A stretch of DNA of 64,000 nt from Paenibacillus catalpae (GTDB lineage: Bacteria > Bacillota > Bacilli > Paenibacillales > Paenibacillaceae): contig NZ_FOMT01000005.1 in assembly GCF_900112695.1 (NCBI RefSeq), positions 503,957-567,956 of the forward strand, given 5' to 3'. The translations under genes were made by a program, and so were the position numbers. How positions within the stretch are numbered: the first letter of the stretch is position 1; every line of letters begins with the position of its first letter. The notes under the pieces were generated by a model. That model was not told where the DNA came from, ran no database searches, and saw only the letters and a program-made list of their open reading frames with translations. Shown here one piece after another: positions 34,089-42,385 of the stretch.

Positions 34089-36641
34089 ATGAATAAGGCC
34101 AGAATGGCCCTGCTGACCGCATGCTGTCTGGTTGGGATTCTGCTTGCCGGATGCTCGGAGTCCGCTTCGGGCAAGCAGCCGGGAGAAGCTGATCAGGCCG
34201 CAAAGACATTTACGCAGGGAAAGGCTTTGAGTCAGTCCTTCACGGATCCCCGTTTTGCCGACATGAAAGGGGTTGCCGAAAATGATCAGCTTCGGTTGTT
34301 CGCGGATGATCAGACCGGCGCTATTGCCGTTCTTAATAAGCAAAGCGGAGATGTTTGGCGCAGCAACCCGCCGGGGAGCAGCGAAGACACCATTGCCGCC
34401 GGCGTGAACAAGGATTTATTATCTTCCCAGATCAAGCTGGATTTCTACAATAGTTTCGGGCAGCTTAACTCGATTAATTCCTATACGGACAGCGTTCTTA
34501 ACAAACAGATTAACATGGAGAAGCTCCCGAATGGGCTCAGCGTTACTTATCAATTCGGCAAGCTGGAGAAGACGCTGGAGGATATGCCGAAAATGATGAG
34601 CAAAGGGCGTTTTGAGGCCTTAAACAAGAAGCTGGATAAAACCGGGCAGCGCGCTTTAAAAATCGCCTATAAAGAAAATAAGGAAAAGACGGCGTATGAG
34701 CGGAATGACAGCGCGTTAAACGGGCTGCAGCTGGACCGGGCACTGAAAGCGCTTGAAGCCGCCGGTTATTCGGAGGAAGATCTGAAGAAGGATATGGAGG
34801 AACTGCATTTCTCCCAGGAGAAAACGGCTCCGAGAATATTTGAAGCTACAATTACGTACACCTTGGACGGCAATAGTCTAGTCGCTGCCGTTCCGGTGGC
34901 GGACATCCATTACCCTGAAGAGTATCCGGTAAACAGCGTTTCTTTTCTGAATTTCTTCGGGGCAGGCGGAACGGAAGAAAATGGCGCGATGCTTGTTCCG
35001 GACGGTTCCGGCGCGCTTATTAATTTCAACAGCGGGAAAACCCGCTATCCGTCTTATCAGCAGCTGGTTTATGGCCAGGACAACACAATGGCAAGAACGG
35101 AAGACGCGGCAAGAGAGGAAGCAGTAAGGCTGCCGGTATTCGGTATTATCCGCGAGAACAGCGCTTTTCTTGGCATTATTGAGGAAGGGGAGTCTGTTGC
35201 AACGATTAACGCGGATATAAGCGGAAGGCTGAACAGTTATAACTACGTTTACCCGAGCTTTAATGTCGTCAATAAAGGCCAGGTAACGCTGGATGCGAAC
35301 GGCCAGCAGCGTTCCCTTCCAAAGTTCCAGGAAAATCCGATGAAGTCCGATTTTGTTGTCCGGTATGCCTTCCTGAACGGAGAGGATGCCAGCTATCAGG
35401 GAATGGCCAGCTACTATAAGGAGTACTTGATAAATAACAAGGCTCTTCCTGTTCGGGAGAAGACCGCAAACGAGGATAATATCCCATTTTATCTCCAACT
35501 GGACGGAAGCATTTCGGATAAGAAGCATTTTATGGGCATTCCGTACCGCGCGCTTGAGACACTGACAACCTTCAGTGAAGCCAAGGCTATTATCAATCAG
35601 ATGAATCAGCTGGATATTCATAATATTAAGCTGAAGTATGCCGGATGGTTTAACGGGGGGCTGGATCATAAAGTGCCCAAATCGATTTCGGTAGACGGAG
35701 AAATTGGCGGAAGTAAAGGGTTGAGAGACTTGGCAGCGTTTGCAGCGGGCAACGGTGTAACGCTTTATCCGGACGTCGCCTTTCTGACGGCAAGTACCGG
35801 CGCGGATTTCGATGAATCCAAATCGGCGTCAAGAACGCTAAGAGGGGATCCGGCAGCACTGTATCCGTTAGATTTGGCATTGAACCGGCGTGATATAAAC
35901 AAGTCTCCTTCTTATATTATTTCGCCTCGGCTTGTTGGCAGCTATGTTGATTCAACCTTGAAAGGCATCAGTAAATTCAATGCGGAAGGTATTTCGGTCA
36001 GGGATCTTGCCGATCAGTTAAACAGCGATTACCGGAAGCATAATCAGATCGACAGGACGGAATCCGAGGAGATCTCCCGAGCAGCGATGGCTAAGCTGCA
36101 GGGTGAGAAGCTGCAAGTGATGGGCAACGGCGGCAATGCCTATGCACTACCGTACCTGTCTGATCTTACGAATGCTCCGATGGGCAATAGCGGCTTCAAG
36201 CTGGAAGATGAGCAAATCCCGTTCTATCAGATGGTGATCCGTGGAAATGTTGAGTATACGGGTGCGCCATACAATCTCTCGAACTATACGAATGACAAGC
36301 AATATATTCTGAAATGTTTGGAATTTGGCTCTAATGTATATTTCGAATGGATATATGAACCGAACTATTCCATCAAGGATACGGATCATAACGAACTATA
36401 CGCCGTGAACTATAAGCTCTGGATGGATAAGGCCGCAGGCATGTACCAGGAAGTAAACAAGGTACTGAAGAATGTCCGGAATGAGCCGATTACCGGACAT
36501 GAGAAGCTGCAGCAAGGCGTCTATAAGACGGTATACGGGAATGGCATGTATGTCATCGTCAATTATAACCGTTCACAAGTGACGGTAGATGGCAAGACCA
36601 TTGAAGCCGAGAGCTACATGACGGGTGGTGATCAATCTTGA
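34089..36641 (+). CDS. DUF5696-family lipoprotein
   Basis: This 850-residue protein has a signal peptide with lipobox (LLAGCS, lipidated Cys near residue 22), so it is a surface lipoprotein. The N-terminal region (about 40-310) is beta-rich, with a helical insert (about 160-255, many Lys/Glu). The central part (about 310-780) resembles a TIM-barrel-like fold of the DUF5696 family, with DGSGALINFNSGKT, YYKEYLINNKAL, LKYAGWFNGG and TLYPDVAFLTAS. These are reminiscent of glycosidase barrels, but no established catalytic pair can be named. It lies between the repeat array and a second permease pair, overlapping the first permease by four bases. In other Paenibacilli such proteins commonly sit in sugar-transporter operons (from memory). 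Function is unknown. Confidence 0.8.
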   Translation: MNKARMALLTACCLVGILLAGCSESASGKQPGEADQAAKTFTQGKALSQSFTDPRFADMKGVAENDQLRLFADDQTGAIAVLNKQSGDVWRSNPPGSSEDTIAAGVNKDLLSSQIKLDFYNSFGQLNSINSYTDSVLNKQINMEKLPNGLSVTYQFGKLEKTLEDMPKMMSKGRFEALNKKLDKTGQRALKIAYKENKEKTAYERNDSALNGLQLDRALKALEAAGYSEEDLKKDMEELHFSQEKTAPRIFEATITYTLDGNSLVAAVPVADIHYPEEYPVNSVSFLNFFGAGGTEENGAMLVPDGSGALINFNSGKTRYPSYQQLVYGQDNTMARTEDAAREEAVRLPVFGIIRENSAFLGIIEEGESVATINADISGRLNSYNYVYPSFNVVNKGQVTLDANGQQRSLPKFQENPMKSDFVVRYAFLNGEDASYQGMASYYKEYLINNKALPVREKTANEDNIPFYLQLDGSISDKKHFMGIPYRALETLTTFSEAKAIINQMNQLDIHNIKLKYAGWFNGGLDHKVPKSISVDGEIGGSKGLRDLAAFAAGNGVTLYPDVAFLTASTGADFDESKSASRTLRGDPAALYPLDLALNRRDINKSPSYIISPRLVGSYVDSTLKGISKFNAEGISVRDLADQLNSDYRKHNQIDRTESEEISRAAMAKLQGEKLQVMGNGGNAYALPYLSDLTNAPMGNSGFKLEDEQIPFYQMVIRGNVEYTGAPYNLSNYTNDKQYILKCLEFGSNVYFEWIYEPNYSIKDTDHNELYAVNYKLWMDKAAGMYQEVNKVLKNVRNEPITGHEKLQQGVYKTVYGNGMYVIVNYNRSQVTVDGKTIEAESYMTGGDQS

Positions 36642-37552
36642 AACTCATATCAAAGCTCGGCATGAAGAATCGAACTTATGCAGAGCAAAAGGCACTGTTA
36701 GGATTTCTGTTTGTATTGCCCTGGCTGCTTGGGTTCATCTTTTTCTTTATCATTCCGCTGGTCAACTCTTTTCGGTACAGCCTCAGCAAGATTGAAGCGA
36801 ATGCCGCCGGCATGAAAATCAGCTACATCGGCTTTGAGAACTATATCAATGCCTTGACCGTGAATACAAGTTTCAACCGTACATTGACGGAGTCCATCAT
36901 CAACATGGTCGTTAACGTCCCGTTAATCGTTATTTTCAGCTTGTTCCTGGCCGTTCTCCTTAACCAGAAGTTTATCGGCCGCTCTATCGCCCGCTCGATT
37001 TTCTTTCTGCCGGTCATTCTGGCATCTGGGGTTATCATGACTTTGGAGACCTCCAGTCTTGTTCAAGCGGTCAATGATCAGAACCAGGGCTCCGGCGGGG
37101 CTATACATGCTTTAGGCGCCTATGAGCTGGCAGGACTGATGGAGGATGCCGGTGTAAGCGAGAGTATTGTTAACTATTTGACAAGTGCCGTAGAGAGAAT
37201 CTATCAGATTGTCAGTCAGTCGGGGGTGCAAATTTTGATCTTCCTGGCCGGTATTCAGACGATCTCCCCGCAGTTGTACGAAGCTTCCAAGATGGAAGGG
37301 GCAACAGGCTATGAGGCGTTCTGGAAGATTACCTTTCCGATGGTCAGCCCACTTATCCTTGTCAATATGATCTATACCATTATTGATTCGTTCTCCAGGA
37401 ACGAGATGACGGACCTGATTAAGGAAACGGGCTTTACCAACTTTGACTTTGGACTCAGCTCGGCGATGGCTTGGCTGTATTTCGTGTCGATCATGCTGAT
37501 TCTGCTGATCAGTTCCTATATCGTTTCGAGGAAGGTATTCTACCAGGAATAG
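36638..37552 (+). CDS. MalF-type sugar ABC transporter permease (second pair)
   Basis: This 304-residue permease has six helices and an EAA loop reading YEASKMEGATGYEAFW then TFPMV. A loop between helices (about 135-175, SSLVQAVNDQNQGSGGAIHA) is longer than usual and partly polar. The start is TTG overlapping the TGA of the DUF5696 gene by four bases, so translation is coupled. It forms a pair with the following permease, making the second channel of this operon. Having two different permease pairs in one operon implies either two substrates or two successive transport systems. Confidence 0.9.
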   Translation: MKLISKLGMKNRTYAEQKALLGFLFVLPWLLGFIFFFIIPLVNSFRYSLSKIEANAAGMKISYIGFENYINALTVNTSFNRTLTESIINMVVNVPLIVIFSLFLAVLLNQKFIGRSIARSIFFLPVILASGVIMTLETSSLVQAVNDQNQGSGGAIHALGAYELAGLMEDAGVSESIVNYLTSAVERIYQIVSQSGVQILIFLAGIQTISPQLYEASKMEGATGYEAFWKITFPMVSPLILVNMIYTIIDSFSRNEMTDLIKETGFTNFDFGLSSAMAWLYFVSIMLILLISSYIVSRKVFYQE

Positions 37553-37565
37553 AGAGAAGGTGATG

Positions 37566-38513
37566 ATGTTGATCTTGGCCCGATTGTTATCGGTTGAAAG
37601 CTGGAAACGTTGGATTTGGTCATTCATTCGGCTAGTGCTGATTGCCGGACTTTCGTTTGTTATCCTGTACCCGATCATTCAGAAAATATCTACTGCGATA
37701 AAAGCAAAGACGGACCTGTATTCACCTATTGTCGTGTGGATCCCCGAGCATTATTCGCTTGAGAACTTCAAGAATGCCATCTCCATTATGGATTATTGGA
37801 AGACGCTGCTCAATACGTTCACGCTGTCGGCGACAACGACAATTCTGACGGCACTCTCATGTGCGCTGGCGGGATATGCATTTGCAAGATTGAAGTTTAA
37901 AGGCAGCAACTTGCTGTTTGCGGGCGTTATTCTGACCATCATGGTCCCGCCGACAACGATACTTATTCCGATGTATCTGAATTTGAAGGACTTCAGTCTG
38001 ATGGGGATTATCCCGTTCATTACCGGTAAACCGGTTAACTTGCTAAACTCCTATTGGCCGTTTATCTTAACTTCCATAACGGCGAATTCCTTGAAAGCCG
38101 GGTTATACATCTTTATCTTCCGGCAGTTCTTCCGGGGCATTCCGCGGGAAGTCGAGGAAGCAGCTTATATGGACGGGGCAAGCGTCGGTCAGACGTTCCT
38201 GCGAATTATGCTTCCCAACGCGATTCCTTCCATTATTACGGTACTGCTCTTCTCGTTTGTCTGGCAGTGGAATGACAGCTTCTTTACGACAACCTATCTC
38301 ACGTCGAGCAATGTCATGTCTACGCAGCTGTCATCCTTGCCGTATAATCTGTCTATCGTTCTTGGGAATGACGCGTCTGCCAAGGATCCGTTCTACTTGA
38401 GCATGGTACAGGATACGGGGATTCTGCTGGCGATTCTGCCTCTTATCATTTTATATCTGTTTGTTCAGCGCTATTTCGTGGAGAGTATCGAGCGCTCAGG
38501 ACTTGTCGGGTAA
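37566..38513 (+). CDS. MalG-type sugar ABC transporter permease (second pair)
   Basis: This permease of about 315 residues has six helices, the TAIKAKTDLYSPIVVWIPEH segment typical of MalG-type subunits after helix one, and an EAA loop reading EEAAYMDGASVGQTF then MLPN. The exact start is uncertain. GTG 37560, ATG 37563 and ATG 37566 are all in frame; 37566 is preferred because it is best spaced from GAGAAGG. It follows its partner by about 13 bases and is the last transporter gene before two stem-loops. No ATPase gene is present. Confidence 0.9.
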   Translation: MLILARLLSVESWKRWIWSFIRLVLIAGLSFVILYPIIQKISTAIKAKTDLYSPIVVWIPEHYSLENFKNAISIMDYWKTLLNTFTLSATTTILTALSCALAGYAFARLKFKGSNLLFAGVILTIMVPPTTILIPMYLNLKDFSLMGIIPFITGKPVNLLNSYWPFILTSITANSLKAGLYIFIFRQFFRGIPREVEEAAYMDGASVGQTFLRIMLPNAIPSIITVLLFSFVWQWNDSFFTTTYLTSSNVMSTQLSSLPYNLSIVLGNDASAKDPFYLSMVQDTGILLAILPLIILYLFVQRYFVESIERSGLVG

Positions 38514-38529
38514 TAGAATTGACGTATCG

Positions 38530-38559
38530 CCTGGCGAGAGCTTGCCGGCTCTCACCAGG
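38530..38559 (+). terminator. GC-rich stem-loop after the uptake operon
   Basis: CCTGGCGAGAGC pairs with GCTCTCACCAGG (one C-A mismatch) around a TTGCCG loop. There is no T run, so it may be a weak terminator or an mRNA 3' stabiliser. Confidence 0.6.
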
Positions 38560-38623
38560 TGTTACAATAGAATTAAAGTTTCGAGGTAAGTCGAAAACTG
38601 AAATTCAATTTGGCGATAAAATC

Positions 38624-38674
38624 TACCTCTATACGCGGCCGCTCATTTTCGAGAGCCGAGGGTAGAGGTTTTCT
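38624..38674 (+). terminator. Terminator-like hairpin in the leader of the anchored xylanase
   Basis: CCTCTA (38626-38631) pairs with TAGAGG (38663-38668), with extra pairing of GCTC and GAG inside, followed by TTTTCTC. It lies only 26 bases before the xylanase start, the position of an attenuator or of the final operon terminator. Confidence 0.55.
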
Positions 38675-38699
38675 CATTTCACAAGAAAGCGGGTTTCTT

Positions 38700-39962
38700 A
38701 TGCAGCCAATACGCAAGAAGACCTTTCTCACTATTATTCTCCCGGCGGTACTCCTCGCAGTAATCATCATGATTGTGATGTTAAGCAAATCCGGGGAAAC
38801 CGTGAAGCCCACTGCGGCTCCTTCCGTTCAAGCATCGGAGCAGGCAACATCCGAAGCCCCTCAAGAGACGGAGCCAAGCATGGCACCATCGGAGCAGCCG
38901 GCTGAAGCCGCAGTACCTTCCGTACAGCGGGATATACCGTCTCTCGCAGAGACCTTCAAGGATGATTTTGCGATTGGAGCTGCTCTTGAGCCGAGCCAGA
39001 CAAGCGGATTATCGGCGGATCTGATGAAGAAGCAAGTGAATATGCTTGTAGCCGAGAATGCGATGAAGCCGGCATCGATCCAACCGGTGGAAGGACAATT
39101 CAATTGGGATCAGGCGGATCAGATTGTCGCTTTTGCCAAAGAGAATGGCATGTCTGTCCGCTTTCATACACTTGTATGGCACAGTCAGGTGCCGGATTGG
39201 TTCTTCCAGGACGCAGATGGCAAACCGATGGCGGATGAGACCGATGCCAAGAAGCGGGAAGCAAGCAAGAAGCTGCTGCTGGACCGGCTGGATGCTCACA
39301 TTCGGGCTATTGTTGGCCGCTACAAGGATGACATTAAATATTGGGATGTGGTGAACGAAGTTATTGAGCCAGCTGATCCGGATAGCATGCGGAACAGCAA
39401 CTGGTATAAAATCACGGGCACCGACTATATTGCGACGGCCTTCCGGGCTGCAAGAGAAGCTGGCGGTCCTGGTATTAAGCTGTATATTAACGATTATGGA
39501 ACCGATGATCCGAAGAAGCGGGATCGACTGTATGCTTTGGTGAAAGAGATGCTTGATAAAGGCGTTCCGATTGACGGTGTCGGTCATCAGACCCATATCA
39601 ACATTTATAACCCGTCCGTTCTGAATGTGATTGAATCTATGAAAAAATTCAAGGAGCTGGGGCTTGACAACCAAATTACCGAGCTTGATATGAGCGTCTA
39701 TAACTGGAACGACAGGACCGATTTCGGAGCGGTTGTTCCGGATGATATTCTGCAGAAACAAGCACAACGATACAAGGAGTTGTTCGAAGCCTTGAAGTCC
39801 AACGCAGGACTGGTCAGTGCCGTTGTGTTCTGGGGAATCGCTGACGACCATACCTGGCTAAGTACGTTTCCGGTCACGCGGACCGAAGCGCCGCTTCTGT
39901 TTGACAAGCAGATGCACGCAAAGCCTGCATTTTGGGCAATCGTGGATCCATCAAAGCTCTAA
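38700..39962 (+). CDS. Membrane-anchored GH10 xylanase
   Basis: This GH10 enzyme of about 420 residues starts MQPIRKK, followed by a long hydrophobic helix (about 8-28) without a lipobox or clear signal-peptidase site, and a Pro/Ala/Glu/Ser-rich linker (about 33-70). It is therefore best read as tethered to the outside of the membrane. The catalytic domain (about 75-420) has acid/base Glu220 (WDVVNEVI) and nucleophile Glu328 (ITELDMSVY), with RFHTLVWHSQVPDW and the FWGIADDHTWL box. ATG 38700 is preferred over an in-frame ATG at 38610, which would run through the hairpin and has no family similarity. A surface xylanase beside an importer would cut chains close to the uptake system. Confidence 0.9.
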   Translation: MQPIRKKTFLTIILPAVLLAVIIMIVMLSKSGETVKPTAAPSVQASEQATSEAPQETEPSMAPSEQPAEAAVPSVQRDIPSLAETFKDDFAIGAALEPSQTSGLSADLMKKQVNMLVAENAMKPASIQPVEGQFNWDQADQIVAFAKENGMSVRFHTLVWHSQVPDWFFQDADGKPMADETDAKKREASKKLLLDRLDAHIRAIVGRYKDDIKYWDVVNEVIEPADPDSMRNSNWYKITGTDYIATAFRAAREAGGPGIKLYINDYGTDDPKKRDRLYALVKEMLDKGVPIDGVGHQTHINIYNPSVLNVIESMKKFKELGLDNQITELDMSVYNWNDRTDFGAVVPDDILQKQAQRYKELFEALKSNAGLVSAVVFWGIADDHTWLSTFPVTRTEAPLLFDKQMHAKPAFWAIVDPSKL

Positions 39963-40068
39963 TACAAGTGTGAGAAGAGAAGAGTTTATGTGCCGCAAGG
40001 CAGATATAAGGCACAATAGTCTAAAAACGCAGACGCAGTTAAATCGAATCTAAGAGAGGCGAATAACG

Positions 40069-41289
40069 ATGACAGAGCATCTATCCCTAGACGCTGCAGA
40101 GGAGCCGGTTGATCTATACTCTGAGGCTTATTACAAGATGATCGCCAAATCATTGCTCGAGAAAGGCAACAACAAGCGATTGAAAGCCGCTATTGAAAAG
40201 GCCAAGAGAGGCGATGACGTTACGCTTGCTTTCATTGGCGGCTCCATCACTCATGGAGCGGGAGCAGATCCGCTCCACACGGGCTGTTACGCTTACAGGA
40301 CGTATACCGCCTTCAAAGAGAGGTTTGGCAAGGAAGGCGGCGATCATATTCATTTTATTAAAGCAGGCCTTGGCGGGACACCATCCGAATTGGGCATGAT
40401 TCGCTATGAGCGGGATGTTCTAAGAGACGGAACGGTTCAGCCTGATATCGTCGTCGTCGAGTTTGCCGTCAATGATGCCGATGACGAGACGAATGGGATT
40501 TGTTACGAAAGTCTAGTACGGAAAGCTCTGGGCTCCGCCAATGCGCCCGCCGTCATTTTACTGTTCAGCGTGTTCGAAAACGACTGGAATTTGCAGGATA
40601 GACTGTCGCTGGTAGGCAAGCATTATGGACTTCCCATGGTAAGCGTGAAGGATGCCGTGACGGAACAGTTTTACATGTCTAAGGAAGAAGGCAATGTCAT
40701 TTCGAAGCAGCAATTTTTTAGCGACATCTATCATCCGACTAACGCGGGACACCGTATCATGGCTGACTGTTTGAACTGGCTTTTATCTGAAACTGATCGT
40801 CTCGCACCGAATCAAGCGGATATTGCCCTTAATAAGCCTCCGGTATTCGGCAACGACTTTGCCAATGTTCAATTGTTGGACCGGGAGAATGGCCATGGCA
40901 TAGCGAAAATTACGGAAGGCAGCTTCCATGCAGCCGATTCCGATTTGCAATTCGCGGAAATGGACGACTCTCCATACGGCACGCCCCAGTTTCCCTACAA
41001 CTGGATGCATACATCCGAATCCGGCAGCGACAGCTTTATTATGACGCTTCACAGTAAGAATCTGCTTCTCGTTTATAAAAATTCCGGCAGCGACGAATTC
41101 GGAAACGCCGATATTCGGGTTGATGGAAAGCTAGTGAAGGTGGCGGAGTCCCAAACGGTTAAATGGACGCGCTGTCACGCCGTCATCCTGTACGCGGAGC
41201 TGAATACGAGAGAACATACGGTGGAAATCAAAATGGCGGCTGGGCATGAGAGCAAGCACTTTACGATCCTTGGCTTTGGCTTTAACTAA
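40069..41289 (+). CDS. SGNH/GDSL-type esterase, probable carbohydrate deacetylase
   Basis: This 406-residue protein has the SGNH hydrolase blocks: nucleophile Ser59 in IGGSITHG, the block-II Gly in AGLGGTPSELG, block-III Asn in FAVNDADDE, and the block-V Asp/His pair in SDIYHPTNAGH. The last ~160 residues form a beta-rich domain, an arrangement seen in some acetyl-xylan esterases. There is no signal peptide, so it may deacetylate imported xylo-oligosaccharides. It lies 106 bases after the anchored xylanase and ends before a strong terminator. Acetyl-xylan or acetyl-oligosaccharide esterase activity is inferred from fold and context; lipase or rhamnogalacturonan esterase activity is possible. 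Confidence 0.82.
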   Translation: MTEHLSLDAAEEPVDLYSEAYYKMIAKSLLEKGNNKRLKAAIEKAKRGDDVTLAFIGGSITHGAGADPLHTGCYAYRTYTAFKERFGKEGGDHIHFIKAGLGGTPSELGMIRYERDVLRDGTVQPDIVVVEFAVNDADDETNGICYESLVRKALGSANAPAVILLFSVFENDWNLQDRLSLVGKHYGLPMVSVKDAVTEQFYMSKEEGNVISKQQFFSDIYHPTNAGHRIMADCLNWLLSETDRLAPNQADIALNKPPVFGNDFANVQLLDRENGHGIAKITEGSFHAADSDLQFAEMDDSPYGTPQFPYNWMHTSESGSDSFIMTLHSKNLLLVYKNSGSDEFGNADIRVDGKLVKVAESQTVKWTRCHAVILYAELNTREHTVEIKMAAGHESKHFTILGFGFN

Positions 41290-41324
41290 TAACGGCAATA
41301 CTCAAATATTCATGGTTAAAAGCT

Positions 41325-41360
41325 AAGACAATCCACGATTTGCTGTGGGTTGTCTTTTTT
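41325..41360 (+). terminator. Rho-independent terminator after the SGNH esterase
   Basis: AAGACAATCCAC pairs with GTGGGTTGTCTT (one G-T pair) around an eight-base loop, followed by a T run. Confidence 0.92.
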
Positions 41361-41413
41361 ATGATGAGATCTAGCGAGATCAGACCATGCACGCAACATT
41401 CCCGACACTTTTA

Positions 41414-41464
41414 TTTACAATTGCGAAACATCTGTTTTTATTTTCGGAACAATATTTTGATACC
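41414..41464 (+). promoter_or_regulatory. Duplicated promoter module, copy 1
   Basis: This ~51-bp segment is about 84 percent identical by eye to 42288-42338. Both contain CGAAACAT and CGGAACA(A/T) half-sites whose starts are exactly 21 bases apart (here 41424 and 41445), about two DNA turns, as expected for an activator that binds direct repeats. It drives the lipoprotein gene at 41537. Confidence 0.65.
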
Positions 41465-41536
41465 ATTTAAATGTGGTTAATCGAAGGCTTAAGACAAGAT
41501 CGACACGAGAATCAAAGATAAAAAGGAGAGAATCAT

Positions 41537-42220
41537 ATGATTCAATTTATTCGAGCAACGAAAATAATCCCGGCAGTAGCTGCTGTTTGCATGCTTGCGG
41601 CATGTTCGACAGGAGGAAATGAACCGTCATCCTCCTCAATTCCGACAACTCAAAACTCCAACACCATTCCGACCGTTTCGCCTGTCCAGAGTGACGGCGC
41701 TGTTACAGAGACTCCGACGGCGGCAGCCGAGTCTCCTGCGTCTACGGAAGATCGGAATTCTCAGGCGGAGCGTCCGCAAACCAAAAGCATCGACCTGAGA
41801 ATCGGGGAGCAAACCGCCACCTTGCAACGAGGGGAAGCATTCTCTTTCTACCTATTCGAGGGGTTCGATTTTGACAAAACGACAGGCCGACTGAGTCTTG
41901 CGGCCAACGCCGATTATTACGTTGACATTAAGCGCCTGCCTGAGGGCGAAGATTTGAAGTCGCTTCGTGAGTCCGCACAGAAAGAGTTGAAGGCTTTCGG
42001 CAAAGTCTCCGATTATAGCGGCGAGCTTGTGGAGCATCCGCTAGGCAGTGCCGACCTGTATCTTCAGTCTTCAGGAGTGGACGGAATAAGGGATTATATT
42101 GTCTGGACATCGGAGAGCGGAGAAAATTATCTGTTCCGTCTAAACAATCCGAAAGGAGAGGAATCCTCGGCTTTCGCCGAAAAATTATGGGTTTCTCTGT
42201 CCACAGTGCAGGGAGAATAA
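41537..42220 (+). CDS. Lipoprotein of unknown function (first of a tandem pair)
   Basis: This 227-residue protein has a signal peptide with lipobox (MLAAC, lipidated Cys23), a Ser/Thr/Pro-rich tether (about 24-75) and a folded C-terminal domain (about 80-227) with a mix of strands and helices. There is no recognisable enzymatic motif. The N-terminal 30 residues parallel those of the next gene position by position (Cys18 and Cys23 in both, then a Gly-Gly and a Ser run), although the rest is unrelated. It has its own promoter and terminator, both duplicated at the next gene. The ATG follows AAAAGGAGAG. The nearby minus-strand two-component system is a candidate regulator. Confidence 0.78.
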   Translation: MIQFIRATKIIPAVAAVCMLAACSTGGNEPSSSSIPTTQNSNTIPTVSPVQSDGAVTETPTAAAESPASTEDRNSQAERPQTKSIDLRIGEQTATLQRGEAFSFYLFEGFDFDKTTGRLSLAANADYYVDIKRLPEGEDLKSLRESAQKELKAFGKVSDYSGELVEHPLGSADLYLQSSGVDGIRDYIVWTSESGENYLFRLNNPKGEESSAFAEKLWVSLSTVQGE

Positions 42221-42237
42221 TGGAATAAACCGCAAAG

Positions 42238-42286
42238 AAGCCGGCCCGTCCGCTTCCAATAAGGGCAATGGGCGGGCGGCTTTTTT
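42238..42286 (+). terminator. Terminator of the first tandem lipoprotein gene
   Basis: AAGCCGGCCCGTC pairs with GGGCGGGCGGCTT across a loop, followed by six T. The preceding ACCGCAAAGA and the stem resemble the terminator at 43512. Confidence 0.88.
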
Positions 42287-42287
42287 A

Positions 42288-42338
42288 TTTACATTTTCGA
42301 AACATTTGTTTTTATTTCCGGAACATTATTTTGTTATA
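42288..42338 (+). promoter_or_regulatory. Duplicated promoter module, copy 2
   Basis: This second copy of the 41414 module has half-sites CGAAACAT (42298) and CGGAACAT (42319), again 21 bases apart, with TATAGT at 42335-42340 as a possible -10. It lies immediately after the first gene's terminator and drives the lipoprotein gene at 42386. Confidence 0.65.
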
Positions 42339-42385
42339 GTTTGAAGAGAATAGTGGGAATCCATGATAATAAAGGAGAGAAAGAG

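Noticed and set aside
34878..35669. Minus-strand open frame within the DUF5696 gene
   Set aside because: No ribosome site, biased composition and a full-length plus-strand lipoprotein gene across it.
38610..38699. Longer N-terminus for the anchored xylanase
   Set aside because: The extra 30 codons pass through a terminator-like hairpin and do not resemble the family. ATG 38700 gives a normal membrane-anchor start.
39009..39851. Minus-strand open frame of 280 codons
   Set aside because: It is the antisense shadow of the GH10 catalytic domain; similar shadows lie opposite the other GH10 genes.
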